The notes: generated from the letters alone by a model not told the origin. A stretch of 44,821 bases of DNA from Labilibaculum euxinicum (GCF_009795715.1 NZ_WTCR01000021.1:1-44821), one strand, 5' to 3'. Counted from the stretch's first letter, positions 27,608-36,920 are shown. Numbers and translations are program-made.

Positions 27608-28312
27608 ATGACATTAAAACTTTCTATATCAACATGGTTTAATGATTTCCTCAATTTGTTTTACCCCAGACTGTGCGAGGCTTGCGGTAGTTATCTTTTT
27701 AAAAATGAAACAACAATATGTACCAGGTGTTTATTTCATTTACCCAAGACTGATTTTCATCTGAATAAAAACAATCCTGTCTCGATATTGTTTTGGGGTA
27801 GAGTAAATATTAATTATGCCGCTTCGTATTATACATTTAGTAAAGGGAGTCAGTTTCAGAAGTTAATTCACAAATTGAAATATCACAATAAACAAGAAAT
27901 TGGATTTGCATTGGGAAAACACTTTGGTGAAAGTCTAAAAAATTCAGAATTTTTTAAAGATATTGATGTTATTATTCCTGTTCCACTGCATCCAAAGAAA
28001 GAAAAAATAAGAGGATACAATCAAGCAGAATTAGTAGCTCTTGGCCTTGGAAAATCGATGCTGAAACCTACTGATTCAAAAAATTTAATCAGAAAGATTC
28101 ATACCGAATCACAAACTAAAAAGAACAAATTAGAACGATGGCAAAATGTGGATAACATCTTTGAGCTGATAGAGCCATCGAATCTAATTAACAAGCACAT
28201 TTTATTGGTTGATGATGTAGTAACCACAGGATCAACCCTTGAGGCGTGCGCTCATGCCCTATTAAAAGCCGAGGGTGCAAAAGTTAGTATCGCCACCCTG
28301 GCATATGCCTAA
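27608..28312 (+). CDS. comF: ComF-family phosphoribosyltransferase-like protein
   Basis: A 234-residue cytoplasmic protein. The N-terminus carries a four-cysteine zinc-binding motif (C23, C26, C38, C41). The rest is a type I phosphoribosyltransferase fold with the PRPP-binding motif ILLVDDVVTTGSTLEAC (about 200-216) and IPVPLHPKKEKIRGYNQAE. In transformable bacteria ComF acts in DNA uptake. Here its role is only inferred. The ATG at 27608 is preferred over a TTG 27 bases upstream. Its stop codon overlaps that of the converging response-regulator gene. Confidence 0.85.
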   Translation: MTLKLSISTWFNDFLNLFYPRLCEACGSYLFKNETTICTRCLFHLPKTDFHLNKNNPVSILFWGRVNINYAASYYTFSKGSQFQKLIHKLKYHNKQEIGFALGKHFGESLKNSEFFKDIDVIIPVPLHPKKEKIRGYNQAELVALGLGKSMLKPTDSKNLIRKIHTESQTKKNKLERWQNVDNIFELIEPSNLINKHILLVDDVVTTGSTLEACAHALLKAEGAKVSIATLAYA

Positions 28313-29013
28313 TCTACATCAACAAATTTATATCCTACTCCTTTAATTGTTTGAATAAAACGATCGCCAATTTTTTCACGCAATTTTCGAATATGTACAT
28401 CTATTGTACGATCTCCCACAATAATTTTTTCGCCCCAAATGGCCGCATAAATATCATCGCGGGTAAATACTTTTTCCGGACGCGATACCAACAATAATAA
28501 CAACTCAAATTCTTTTCTTGGCAATGAGAACTCATTTCCATTTTGAATAATTAGATAACGCTCCCTGTCAATCGATAAATTCCCAATCGTAATTAATCGG
28601 GTTGATGGATTCGAAGTATCATCAGAAATTCGTCCTGATCTTTTTAGAAGAGCATTTACCCGGCTTATAAATACCTTTGGTTTAATTGGTTTATTGATAT
28701 AGTCATCAGCTCCTGCTTCAAAACCGGCAATTTGAGAATAATCTTCTCCACGTGCAGTTAAAAAAGAAATCAACACATCTTGAAAATCGGGTATCGAACG
28801 GATTTTTTCGCATGTTTCAATTCCGTCCATTTCCGGCATCATCACATCTAAAATAATTAAATGGGGATGAAATTTTTTAGCTTTTTCAATGGCTTCAACG
28901 CCATTTCCAGCTGTGGCAACCTGAAAACCTTCTTTTTTCAGATTATAACTCAAAAACTCAAGAATATCAGATTCATCGTCTACTAATAAAATCTTGTAAT
29001 TACTGCTTTCCAT
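28309..29013 (-). CDS. PhoB/OmpR-family response regulator
   Basis: A 234-residue DNA-binding response regulator. The receiver domain has the acidic pocket DD at 12-13 and the phosphorylated aspartate D56 in DVMMPEMDG. The C-terminal winged helix (about 135-234) shows RKEFELLLLLVSRPEKVFTRDDIY and a typical VDVHIRKLREKIG recognition region. It is the last gene of a kinase-regulator pair (25-base gap). A phosphate-responsive role is suggested by the divergent TonB receptor module with its Pho-box-like site, not by any residue. Confidence 0.85.
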   Translation of the reverse strand: MESSNYKILLVDDESDILEFLSYNLKKEGFQVATAGNGVEAIEKAKKFHPHLIILDVMMPEMDGIETCEKIRSIPDFQDVLISFLTARGEDYSQIAGFEAGADDYINKPIKPKVFISRVNALLKRSGRISDDTSNPSTRLITIGNLSIDRERYLIIQNGNEFSLPRKEFELLLLLVSRPEKVFTRDDIYAAIWGEKIIVGDRTIDVHIRKLREKIGDRFIQTIKGVGYKFVDVD

Positions 29014-29038
29014 TATACTTTTGGTTATTTAGTTTTGT

Positions 29039-30076
29039 TTATTTTGCTTTGTCCAGTGTAAATGTAAAACTTGCACCCTCACCATACGTGCTGCTAACAT
29101 TAATAGTTTGGTTATGAGCATCAATAATGTGTTTAACGATTGCAAGTCCTAATCCAGAACCACCCATATTTCGGGACCGGCTTTTATCTACTCTAAAAAA
29201 ACGTTCAAAAATCCGGGGAAGATTATCAGGTTCAATTCCGATACCATTATCCCGAATTTCAATCAGAAACGTTTTATCCATACTCATTACTTCAATATGC
29301 GTTGTTCCTTTGTTTTTTCCATATTTAATAGAATTAACAAGCAGATTATTTACAACCTGGAAAATTTCCTTTTTATCTGCATACACAAATTTAGAACTAT
29401 CATTCTCTTGCGCAAAAACGAGCTTTATATTATTCTTTTTAGCTCTAATTTCCTGCATCTCCAGCACCTCATTTATCAAATCGACGATATTAAACCGCTC
29501 AAAACACAATTTTAATTCTCCTGATTCCAGTTTTGAAATAACTTCCAGATCCTTAACAATTGTAATCATACGATTGATACTTTTCTCAGTTCGCTCCAAA
29601 TACATTCTGTTTATGGATTGATCTTCCAGACCTCCATCCAACAAGGTAAGAACATAACCTTGAATATTAAAGATAGGTGTCTTAAGCTCATGAGAGACGT
29701 TACCAATAAATTCTTTTCTGTATTTCTCTTGTTTTTTTAATTGTGAAACCAGCGATCCCCTGTTTTCGCTCCATTCCATCACTTCCATTTCCACGGCATG
29801 CAAAGCATCAGTATTTTGAACTTTTTCAGCTAAATCCTTATCAATTAACTGAGTATCATGAATTGTTTTATAAAGTATTCTGATTTTAGAATATAAAAAT
29901 CGATCAACGAGATACTTTGTCATGAAATAAACCAGCAAACCTGTAATAATTGTAAATATAATCAGATACAACAAATTAAAGGGTAAAAAATAGGTGAGCC
30001 CGTATAGTAATATACTTAGCAATGCAGTAAATAAACTTAGATAGACTGTAACCTTTTTTGATGAAATCAATTTCAT
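29039..30076 (-). CDS. Two-component sensor histidine kinase (PhoR-like)
   Basis: A 345-residue inner-membrane kinase. Two spans lie close together at about 10-30 and 33-55 with almost no periplasmic loop, as in PhoR kinases that sense through partner proteins. The phosphorylated H129 is in NVSHELKTPIFNIQGY. The ATP-binding domain has NLLVNSIKYG, DNGIGIEPDN and GGSGLGLAIVKHI. It is followed by its response regulator. No PAS domain is seen. Confidence 0.88.
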   Translation of the reverse strand: MKLISSKKVTVYLSLFTALLSILLYGLTYFLPFNLLYLIIFTIITGLLVYFMTKYLVDRFLYSKIRILYKTIHDTQLIDKDLAEKVQNTDALHAVEMEVMEWSENRGSLVSQLKKQEKYRKEFIGNVSHELKTPIFNIQGYVLTLLDGGLEDQSINRMYLERTEKSINRMITIVKDLEVISKLESGELKLCFERFNIVDLINEVLEMQEIRAKKNNIKLVFAQENDSSKFVYADKKEIFQVVNNLLVNSIKYGKNKGTTHIEVMSMDKTFLIEIRDNGIGIEPDNLPRIFERFFRVDKSRSRNMGGSGLGLAIVKHIIDAHNQTINVSSTYGEGASFTFTLDKAK

Positions 30077-30146
30077 ATGATAATAATATGTTTTTTAATT
30101 GCAATATAGCCTGTCCCGAATTTATCGGGAGAACTTGCCATGTACC

Positions 30147-30196
30147 AATAATTATCCCCCGTGTGTCAAAATATCCTTGTCACAGACGTTTCATAT
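30147..30196. repeat. Dispersed repeat, copy 1
   Basis: Matches 40708-40758 in the same orientation: AATAATTATC, a short variable part, GTGTGTCAAAAT, four variable bases, TTG-n-CA-nn, then GACGTTTCATAT. It lies 71-120 bases upstream of the kinase start. Confidence 0.6.
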
Positions 30197-30654
30197 AAAT
30201 TTTAAAACGCTATTTAAAGTAAGTAAACCAACAATAATGACGTAAAATAAGGATTACTGAATCACTCTTTTTTCGATCAGCAAATATTTAAATAAAAGTA
30301 AGATAATCTTTGAAATCTATGTTAAGTTTTCATTAATCTTATTGTAGTTCAATTGTTTAAATATTAATAAAATCTTAATAATTAAGACATAAAAATAATT
30401 AAGCCCGATAATTTCGTCTTAAAAAAGTGAGAAATATTTCGTGAGAAATTTTCGATCATTTTTACTCGAAAAAATAAATAAATCAAAAAAACTGTCTTAA
30501 AAAAACACTGTAATAATTTCGCAATCTCATTGTAATAATAACGAAGCAAATATAAATAACACACTAATTACATTTGACTTACCTACTGGCTCAATTATCA
30601 ATGTAAATATCATCTTTACATTCACTTCACATTTGTTTTACAAACGAATCAATC

Positions 30655-30674
30655 CCTAACTTAAAATTAACACC
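30655..30674 (+). promoter_or_regulatory. Pho-box-like site upstream of the TonB receptor
   Basis: TAACTTAAAATTAACAC (30657-30673) has TAAC twice with an 11-bp period and matches the site upstream of pit (TAACGTTAAATTAACAC) at 15 of 17 bases. It lies 117-133 bases before the receptor start. Confidence 0.4.
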
Positions 30675-30716
30675 AGCAGTTTAATTTGATAATTTTTATT
30701 TAAAACGCACTTATCA

Positions 30717-30758
30717 TTCTAATCACAGTTCTTCCCTAACATCGCAATGTGATTAGAA
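30717..30758 (+). promoter_or_regulatory. Hairpin in the TonB receptor leader
   Basis: TTCTAATCACA and TGTGATTAGAA form a perfect 11-bp inverted repeat with a 20-base loop, ending 31 bases before the start codon. It lacks a T run, so it is not a terminator. It could be an operator or an RNA stem. Confidence 0.45.
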
Positions 30759-30789
30759 AGTAAAAACGTATTGACTTATTTTTCAAAAA

Positions 30790-33513
30790 ATGATTAAACA
30801 AGTAATCTTAGTTTTATTACTAAGCATTTCATCAATTAGTGTATTTGCGCAAAAGGGAAGCGCAACAGGAAATGTGAAGGATGGAAAAACCGGAGAAGCA
30901 TTAATTGGAGCATCGGTATATGTAGACGGTACTACTATTGGAACCGTAACCGATTTTGACGGTAATTATTCACTGCCAAATATTCCAGCTGGCGTTGTAA
31001 CTCTTAAATGTTCCTTTATTTCCTACGAAACCTTATCAAAAGAAAACATCTCCGTTAATGAGGGAAACCCGGTGAGTGTGGATTTTGTATTGGGATCTTC
31101 AACAGTAGAGTTAAATGATGTAAAGGTGTTTGCCAAAGCGAAACGAGAATCTGAAGTTGTATTGCTGTTGGATCAGAAAAAATCTGCAGTAATTAAACAA
31201 TCTATTGGTGCTCAGGAATTAGCCAACCAAGGTGTTTCCGATGCTGCTGCTGCAGCTGCTAAAATTACGGGAATTTCAAAACAAGAAGGAACTAATGGTT
31301 TAAACGTTCGTGGATTGGGGGATCGTTACAACTCAACCACCCTAAACGGATTGCCTTTACCATCCAACGATTCTCAGTTTAAAAATATCGATTTAAAATT
31401 ATTTTCAACCGATATTATTGAATTTGTTGATGTTCAAAAAGTTTCAATGTCGAATTTATCAGGTGATTTTGCCGGTGCCAACATCAATATTGTTTCGAAA
31501 AAGCATAGTGGTGAAAACTTTTTTAAGGTAGGTGTAAAAACAGGTTTGAACTCAAGCACACTGGATGCTGATAAATTCTATATGAGTGACGGACCTAATT
31601 TGACAGGATTTTATAACTCAGATTATCCAACTGATTTTTCAAATTACAAATTTGAGAACAAATGGAATCCTCAGGAGAAAACAATCTATCCGAATTTAGG
31701 TTTAGCCTTATCGGGAGGAAAAACTTTCGATTTTGAAAATTCAAAGCTAAATGTTTTTGGAACATTGTCATTCGATAACGAATACTACTATGGAGAACTT
31801 GCCGAAAGAAAAATAAACGGCAGCAATGATTTAAGAAAGGATTTAACCGGTGAGGAGTACCAATACGATACTCAAACAACCGGAATGATCAATTTAAATT
31901 ACAATTGGAGCAATTCCAATATTTATTTGAACTCAATGTTCTTAAATACTTCGGAAGATTGGATTGGAAGTGGCACAGGATACATTAAAGATTTGGCTGA
32001 AGAGGGCGCACTTGTTCGTAAAATGGAATATGAAAAAAACACCGTACTCGTAAATCAGTTGCTGGGAGATCATAAACTGAATTCTAAAACAGATATTCAT
32101 TGGGGAGTTACCTATAACAACGTAAACAACGTTGTACCTGACAGGAGATATATTACCATGGAAAATGGTACTGATACAGAAAAAGAATTTGCAACCAACG
32201 ATCCGGCCAATAACAGCAGATATTATCATGACTTGGTGGAGGATGAAATAGCTGGGAATTTTAATCTGGATTACAAATTTGGAGAAGGATTTGAAGATGC
32301 CGGTTACAAAGGAAAATTAAGTGTAGGTTATTCTGGAAAATTCAAAACAAGAAGCTTTGAAGCCGTTCAGTTCAATCATAAAATTTTGAACAATAGACTT
32401 ACTAATGTTGATGATATTGATTCCTATTTTAACAATGAAGGTCTCCAAAATAAACTGTTTGACTTAAGGGTTAGATCAAGTCATTTTATAGTGTTTGATA
32501 CCTACGATGGAAAACAGACTATCAATGCCGGATTTGCTTCCTTGGAATACAACTTTACTGCCCGCTTGTTGCTTTTATTAGGAGTCAGACTTGAAAATGT
32601 TTATCAGCAAATTGAATACAATACGGCTTTAGGAAGCGATAAAAATGATTTTACGGAATTAAACGTATTACCGGATCTATCTTTACGATATGCTTTAACT
32701 GATAAATCGAACCTGCGATTTGCAGCAGGTGTAACTTATACGCTTCCGCAATTTAAAGAAACTGCCTTATTCTCATTTCAAGATAAAGACGAAGAATCAT
32801 TAGGAAATCCATATTTAACTCCTTCAAAAAACTACAATGGAGAATTGAAATGGGAAGTATACCCGAAACCAAATGAATTATTTTCTGCTGCTGTTTTTGG
32901 TAAATACATCGTCGACCCAATCAACAAATTTGTAATGGCATCAGCCAGTAACGATTTTACCTATGCAAATACAGGAGATTGGGCTTATGTATATGGAGTA
33001 GAGCTGGAAGCTAAAAAAGATATTCTCACAATTTCTTCCGGAAATTCTGCTAAAAAATTATACACAACTGCCAATCTTACCTTAATGAAAACTGAGCAGA
33101 CATTGGATAGTGAAAAAATTAACGAACAATCTCAAGGTCTTGTAAATGCAAATTTCAATAAAGATAAAGAAGAATTACAAGGTGCTGCTCCGCTTATTGC
33201 AAATGCAAATTTAAGTTATAAATATTCTTGGAACACTGTTAATTCAATAACCTCTACCATTTCCTACAATTATGTTTCTGACCGATTAAATCTAATTGGA
33301 TATGCATCACTGGGAAATCAGGTAGACAAGGAAATTCACAATCTTGATTTTGTTGTAAAATCAAAATTAAAAAAGTTCGGTGTAAGCCTCTCTGTAAAAA
33401 ATATATTAAACCAGAATATAGATAGAATTCAGGAAAACGAAACCCAAAACTGGTTAGTTAAACACCATAAAAAAGGAGTGAAATTCAGTTTGGGAGTAAA
33501 CTATACATTTTAA
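30790..33513 (+). CDS. TonB-dependent outer-membrane receptor with carboxypeptidase-regulatory N-domain
   Basis: A 907-residue outer-membrane transporter. Signal peptide ending near VFAQ (residue 20), then a carboxypeptidase-regulatory-like domain (about 22-105: GSATGNVKDGKTGEALIGAS), then the plug (about 135-235, with NVRGLGDRYNSTTLNGLPLPS) and a long beta-barrel ending in the aromatic strand FSLGVNYTF. No SusD partner follows. Instead there is a duplicated-domain lipoprotein 35 bases downstream. The Pho-box-like site and divergent PhoR/PhoB-like pair suggest phosphate or an organophosphate as substrate. This is inference. Confidence 0.9.
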   Translation: MIKQVILVLLLSISSISVFAQKGSATGNVKDGKTGEALIGASVYVDGTTIGTVTDFDGNYSLPNIPAGVVTLKCSFISYETLSKENISVNEGNPVSVDFVLGSSTVELNDVKVFAKAKRESEVVLLLDQKKSAVIKQSIGAQELANQGVSDAAAAAAKITGISKQEGTNGLNVRGLGDRYNSTTLNGLPLPSNDSQFKNIDLKLFSTDIIEFVDVQKVSMSNLSGDFAGANINIVSKKHSGENFFKVGVKTGLNSSTLDADKFYMSDGPNLTGFYNSDYPTDFSNYKFENKWNPQEKTIYPNLGLALSGGKTFDFENSKLNVFGTLSFDNEYYYGELAERKINGSNDLRKDLTGEEYQYDTQTTGMINLNYNWSNSNIYLNSMFLNTSEDWIGSGTGYIKDLAEEGALVRKMEYEKNTVLVNQLLGDHKLNSKTDIHWGVTYNNVNNVVPDRRYITMENGTDTEKEFATNDPANNSRYYHDLVEDEIAGNFNLDYKFGEGFEDAGYKGKLSVGYSGKFKTRSFEAVQFNHKILNNRLTNVDDIDSYFNNEGLQNKLFDLRVRSSHFIVFDTYDGKQTINAGFASLEYNFTARLLLLLGVRLENVYQQIEYNTALGSDKNDFTELNVLPDLSLRYALTDKSNLRFAAGVTYTLPQFKETALFSFQDKDEESLGNPYLTPSKNYNGELKWEVYPKPNELFSAAVFGKYIVDPINKFVMASASNDFTYANTGDWAYVYGVELEAKKDILTISSGNSAKKLYTTANLTLMKTEQTLDSEKINEQSQGLVNANFNKDKEELQGAAPLIANANLSYKYSWNTVNSITSTISYNYVSDRLNLIGYASLGNQVDKEIHNLDFVVKSKLKKFGVSLSVKNILNQNIDRIQENETQNWLVKHHKKGVKFSLGVNYTF

Positions 33514-33548
33514 AAAAATTCCATTTTATAATTAAAAAAAAAGAAAAA

Positions 33549-35792
33549 ATGAAAAATTTATTGTTATCGATGTTAGCGATTTCTATAATTGCTTTATCAA
33601 GTTGTTCAGATGATGACAATGGGACTGACAACCCGCTTGATAAATTTACAGTTGAAAATTTTAAGGGGGATGTTACCGAAAGCATGACATTAGATGCCAG
33701 CAAAGTTTACAAGTTATCAGGAAAACTTCTTGTAAAATCGGGAGCTACTTTAACAATTCCCGCGGGAACAAGAATCGAAGCCACAACACCAACCTCTGCA
33801 AATAGCGAAGTTCGCTACATCGCTGTTGAACAAGGAGCAAAAATAAATATTGATGGTACTGCTAATTCACCTGTTGTAATGACCAGTGATGTAAAAGAAG
33901 CTGAAGCCTGGGGTGGATTGGTATTGTGCGGATATGCTCCAACCAACAAAGCTGATGCAAGTGCTGGTGCTGAAGTTTCCGGTTTAACTTACGGCGGCGA
34001 TGTTGCTGATGATAATTCAGGAAGCATTACTTACCTGCGTTTGGAATATACAGGTTATAAATATACCGATACAAAAGAATTCAACGGACTTTCTTTATTC
34101 GGTGTTGGTTCTGGAACTACTTTAGATTATATCGTATCTTATAAAGGTGGTGATGATGGTATGGAGTTCTTTGGTGGAACCGTTAATGCTTCTCACTTTG
34201 TTTCTGTTGACAGTGAAGATGATGGAATTGATTTTGCTGACGGATGGTCTGGAACCGGAGAGTACTGGGTTTCAATCAACTCAACAAAATCAGGTATCGA
34301 AGGATCAAACAACGGCGATAACGGAGCAGCAACTCCTATGACCAATGCTACTTTAAAAAACCTTACTGTTTACGGAATGGGCGAAAAACCATTCTATTTG
34401 AAAGAAGGTGCTGGTAAAATGAATATCAATAATATCGTTATTGGTGGTTTAGCAGACGGAAAAGCTCAAGCTTATTTTTATGCTGATGATGCATCAAAAG
34501 ATGCTGCCGCACATGCTAGAATTGATGCTGGTGATATTAAAGTTACCGACGTTAAATTCGTAAACATGGGTGAAGGAAATACAGTTAAGACTGTAGCTGG
34601 TTTAACCGTTTCAGAAAACTTTTCTGCTAGTGGAGCTGGTAATGGTATCAACAAACCAGACTGGATGCCGGACGCATTAAATACAATTAATGCAACAACA
34701 ACTGTTTTTGGTGATGCAGTAAAAGCTACTTTGGTGTTAAACGAAGATATCACATCAGATAAAACATTAGATGCCAATACTACTTATATTCTTGATGGTC
34801 CTGTAATTGTTAAAAAAGGTGCAAAATTAACTATCCCTGCAGGAACTGTAATTATCGCTTCGGAAGTAACTCAGGCCAATGCTGCAGTTCGTTATATCGC
34901 TGTTGAACAAGGTGCTCAAATCTTTGTAAATGGTACTGCTGATGCTCCTGTTGTTATGACTTGCGCAAAAGAAGAAGCAGAAGCATGGGGTGGATTGGTA
35001 TTGTGCGGATACGCTCCAACCAACAAAGCCGATGCAAGTGCTGGTGCTGAGGTTTCCGGTTTAACTTACGGCGGCGATGTTGCTGATGATAATTCAGGAA
35101 GCATTACTTACCTGCGTTTGGAATATACAGGTTATAAATATACCGATACTAAAGAGTTTAACGGACTTTCTTTATTCGCTGTTGGTTCTGCTACTGTTCT
35201 TGATTATATCGTATCCTATAAAGGTGGTGATGATGGTATGGAATTCTTTGGTGGAACTGTAAACGCTACTCACTTTGTTTCTGTTGACAGTGAAGATGAT
35301 GGAATTGATTTCGCTGACGGATGGAATGGAACCGGAGAGTATTGGTTATCAATCAATTCTACAAAATCAGGAATTGAAGGATCAAACAATGGTGATAACG
35401 GTACTGCAACTCCTATGACCAACGCTGCTTTAAAAAACCTTACTGTTTACGGAATGGGCGAAAAACCATTCTATTTGAAAGAAGGTGCTGGTAAAATGAA
35501 CATTGATAACATTGTAATTGGCGGATTGGCAGCTAACAAAGCTCAAGCCTATTTCTATGCTGATGACGCAACAAAAGATGCTGCCGCACATGCTAGAATC
35601 GATGCTGGCGATATTGTTGTTACCAATGTCAAATTTGTTGATATGGGAACTGGTAACGATGTAAAAGCCATTACTGGTCTAACTGTTACCGAAAATGCTG
35701 ATGCAACAGGTGCTGGTGCTGGTACTGCAAAACCAACTTGGTTGTCGGATGCTTTGAACAAAGCTTACAACGGAACTACTATTGTACAATAG
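33549..35792 (+). CDS. Surface lipoprotein with two near-identical beta-helix halves
   Basis: A 747-residue lipoprotein. Lipobox cysteine C19 is followed by SDDDN, resembling the surface-export signal of Bacteroidota lipoproteins. The mature part consists of two copies of a domain of about 359 residues (about 28-390 and 391-747), with Gly/Asp-rich short strands (YGGDVADDNSGSITYLRLEY, FFGGTVNASHFVSVDSEDDG) suggesting a right-handed beta-helix. Aspartate-rich turns could bind calcium. The copies also match at DNA level with a period of 1077 bp. Its position directly after the TonB receptor suggests that it captures the ligand for that receptor. I do not recognise a named family. Confidence 0.8.
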   Translation: MKNLLLSMLAISIIALSSCSDDDNGTDNPLDKFTVENFKGDVTESMTLDASKVYKLSGKLLVKSGATLTIPAGTRIEATTPTSANSEVRYIAVEQGAKINIDGTANSPVVMTSDVKEAEAWGGLVLCGYAPTNKADASAGAEVSGLTYGGDVADDNSGSITYLRLEYTGYKYTDTKEFNGLSLFGVGSGTTLDYIVSYKGGDDGMEFFGGTVNASHFVSVDSEDDGIDFADGWSGTGEYWVSINSTKSGIEGSNNGDNGAATPMTNATLKNLTVYGMGEKPFYLKEGAGKMNINNIVIGGLADGKAQAYFYADDASKDAAAHARIDAGDIKVTDVKFVNMGEGNTVKTVAGLTVSENFSASGAGNGINKPDWMPDALNTINATTTVFGDAVKATLVLNEDITSDKTLDANTTYILDGPVIVKKGAKLTIPAGTVIIASEVTQANAAVRYIAVEQGAQIFVNGTADAPVVMTCAKEEAEAWGGLVLCGYAPTNKADASAGAEVSGLTYGGDVADDNSGSITYLRLEYTGYKYTDTKEFNGLSLFAVGSATVLDYIVSYKGGDDGMEFFGGTVNATHFVSVDSEDDGIDFADGWNGTGEYWLSINSTKSGIEGSNNGDNGTATPMTNAALKNLTVYGMGEKPFYLKEGAGKMNIDNIVIGGLAANKAQAYFYADDATKDAAAHARIDAGDIVVTNVKFVDMGTGNDVKAITGLTVTENADATGAGAGTAKPTWLSDALNKAYNGTTIVQ
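33900..35740 (+). repeat. Internal 1077-bp duplication in the lipoprotein gene
   Basis: The block starting at about 33905 (CTGGGGTGGATTGGTATTG) recurs 1077 bases later (359 codons). Long stretches are nearly base-identical, including silent positions, for about 160 bases from each block start. Other stretches have diverged. Confidence 0.85.
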
Positions 35793-35817
35793 TTCACTAT
35801 AAATTCAGATAATTAGG

Positions 35818-35852
35818 AAAGGCAGATCCGTGAAGATCTGCCTTTTGTTTTG
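35818..35852 (+). terminator. Terminator of the TonB receptor/lipoprotein operon
   Basis: AAAGGCAGATC-cgtgaa-GATCTGCCTTTTGTTTT: an 11-bp perfect stem with a T-rich tail, 26 bases past the lipoprotein stop. Confidence 0.8.
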
Positions 35853-35907
35853 TTTCTATTTCTCTGTTTAGAATGTTCCAATTTTTTGAAAGACATCTCT
35901 AATTGCC

Positions 35908-36470
35908 AGATCTATCTCAGCCCTACTCCTTCAAATCAAATCCATTTGAACCAATTACTGCAGAAATTCTTACAATTTAAAATTCGAATTGAACAATTGT
36001 TTGAGAAATAGTACCAAAACAATTTAAGAATTAAAGATCTGACTCTGTCCTTTCACTCAAACCAAATCTATTTGAACCAATTGCTGCAGAAATTCTTACA
36101 ATTTAAAATTCGAATTGAACAATTGTTTGAGAAATGGTATCAAAACAGTTTTAGAATCACAGACCTGACTCTGTCCTGTCACTCAAACCAAATCTGTTTG
36201 AACCAATTGCTGCAGAAATTCTTACAATTTAAAATTCGAATTGAACAATTGTTTGAGAAATGGTATCAAAACAGTTTTAGAATCACAGACCTGACTTTGT
36301 CCTGTCACTCAAACCAAATCTGTTTGAACCTATTGCTGCAGAAATTCTTACAATCTAAACTTAGAATTGAACAATTGTTTAAGAAATAGTACCAAAACAA
36401 TTTAAGAATTACAGACCTGACTCTGTCCTATCACTCAAACCAAATCTGTTTGAACCTATTGCTGCAGAAA
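35908..36470. repeat. Tandem array of a 126-bp repeat
   Basis: The PstI-like hexamer CTGCAG recurs at 35958, 36084, 36210, 36336 and 36462, exactly 126 bases apart. There are four full units, a decayed partial unit before and a short partial after. Units 2 and 3 differ at two positions only. The unit length is 42 codons, but units 1 and 4 have TAG where units 2 and 3 have TGG, so I do not call it a gene. The array ends at the rhodanese stop codon. Confidence 0.9.
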
Positions 36471-36475
36471 TAATA

Positions 36476-36865
36476 TCAATTCTCAATTTCTTTTCCCTCC
36501 TGAAGCCAGGCATCCAATCCTCCTTCCAGGGAACAAACAGATATTTTATACTTTTCGTAAATCATCTTCCCGGCATCAACACTTTGCTCACCATACTTAC
36601 AATAAAGCAAGTATACTTTCGATGTTCCCAAAGAATCAATCAAATGAAATAACACCTCAGAATTTTGAGCTAAATAAGCGCCTTTAATATGAGCTTTTTT
36701 GAATTCCTTCTTTGGTCTTACATCTATTAGTACAACGTCTGGATTTAGCTGTAATACCCTGTTAAAATGATTTGGACTCAAAACCTGAATTGAATCGTTT
36801 TGCGAATAAACATTTGAAATGCCTAATACAATAAACACAAGTAAAAAAGAAGTAATTGCTTTCAT
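36476..36865 (-). CDS. Exported rhodanese-like domain protein
   Basis: A 129-residue protein with a signal peptide (MKAITSFLLVFIVLGISNVYS) and one rhodanese domain. The active-site loop CKYGEQS begins with C89, and DVRPKKEFKKAHIKGA (48-63) is the conserved N-terminal motif. Rhodanese domains move sulfane sulfur via a cysteine persulfide. The exact acceptor is unknown. It is exported, so it acts in the periplasm. The 126-bp repeat array abuts its 3' end. hemW lies upstream on the same strand, with 55 bases between them. Confidence 0.85.
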   Translation of the reverse strand: MKAITSFLLVFIVLGISNVYSQNDSIQVLSPNHFNRVLQLNPDVVLIDVRPKKEFKKAHIKGAYLAQNSEVLFHLIDSLGTSKVYLLYCKYGEQSVDAGKMIYEKYKISVCSLEGGLDAWLQEGKEIEN

Positions 36866-36920
36866 CCAAAATAGAATTGTAATTTATATATTCTTTAACA
36901 ACGTTTGTATTTACATTCTA

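Larger units (their letters stand above)
30077..30789. other. Long divergent regulatory spacer between kinase and TonB receptor
   Basis: 712 bases, AT-rich, no gene. It holds a perfect inverted repeat TCCCGA-N5-TCGGGA (30114-30130), one copy of a dispersed repeat (30147-30196), a Pho-box-like site (30657-30673) and an 11-bp hairpin in the receptor leader (30717-30758). The segment from 30200 to 30600 shows nothing else I can name. Confidence 0.6.

Noticed and set aside
30382-30564. 60-codon open frame in the kinase/receptor spacer
   Set aside because: Composition follows AT-rich spacer sequence, and there is no start signal or motif.
36072-36389. 105-codon open frame across the 126-bp repeats
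   Set aside because: It begins at a TTG, and the same frame is closed by TAG in units 1 and 4. The reading frame is open only because the unit length is a multiple of three.
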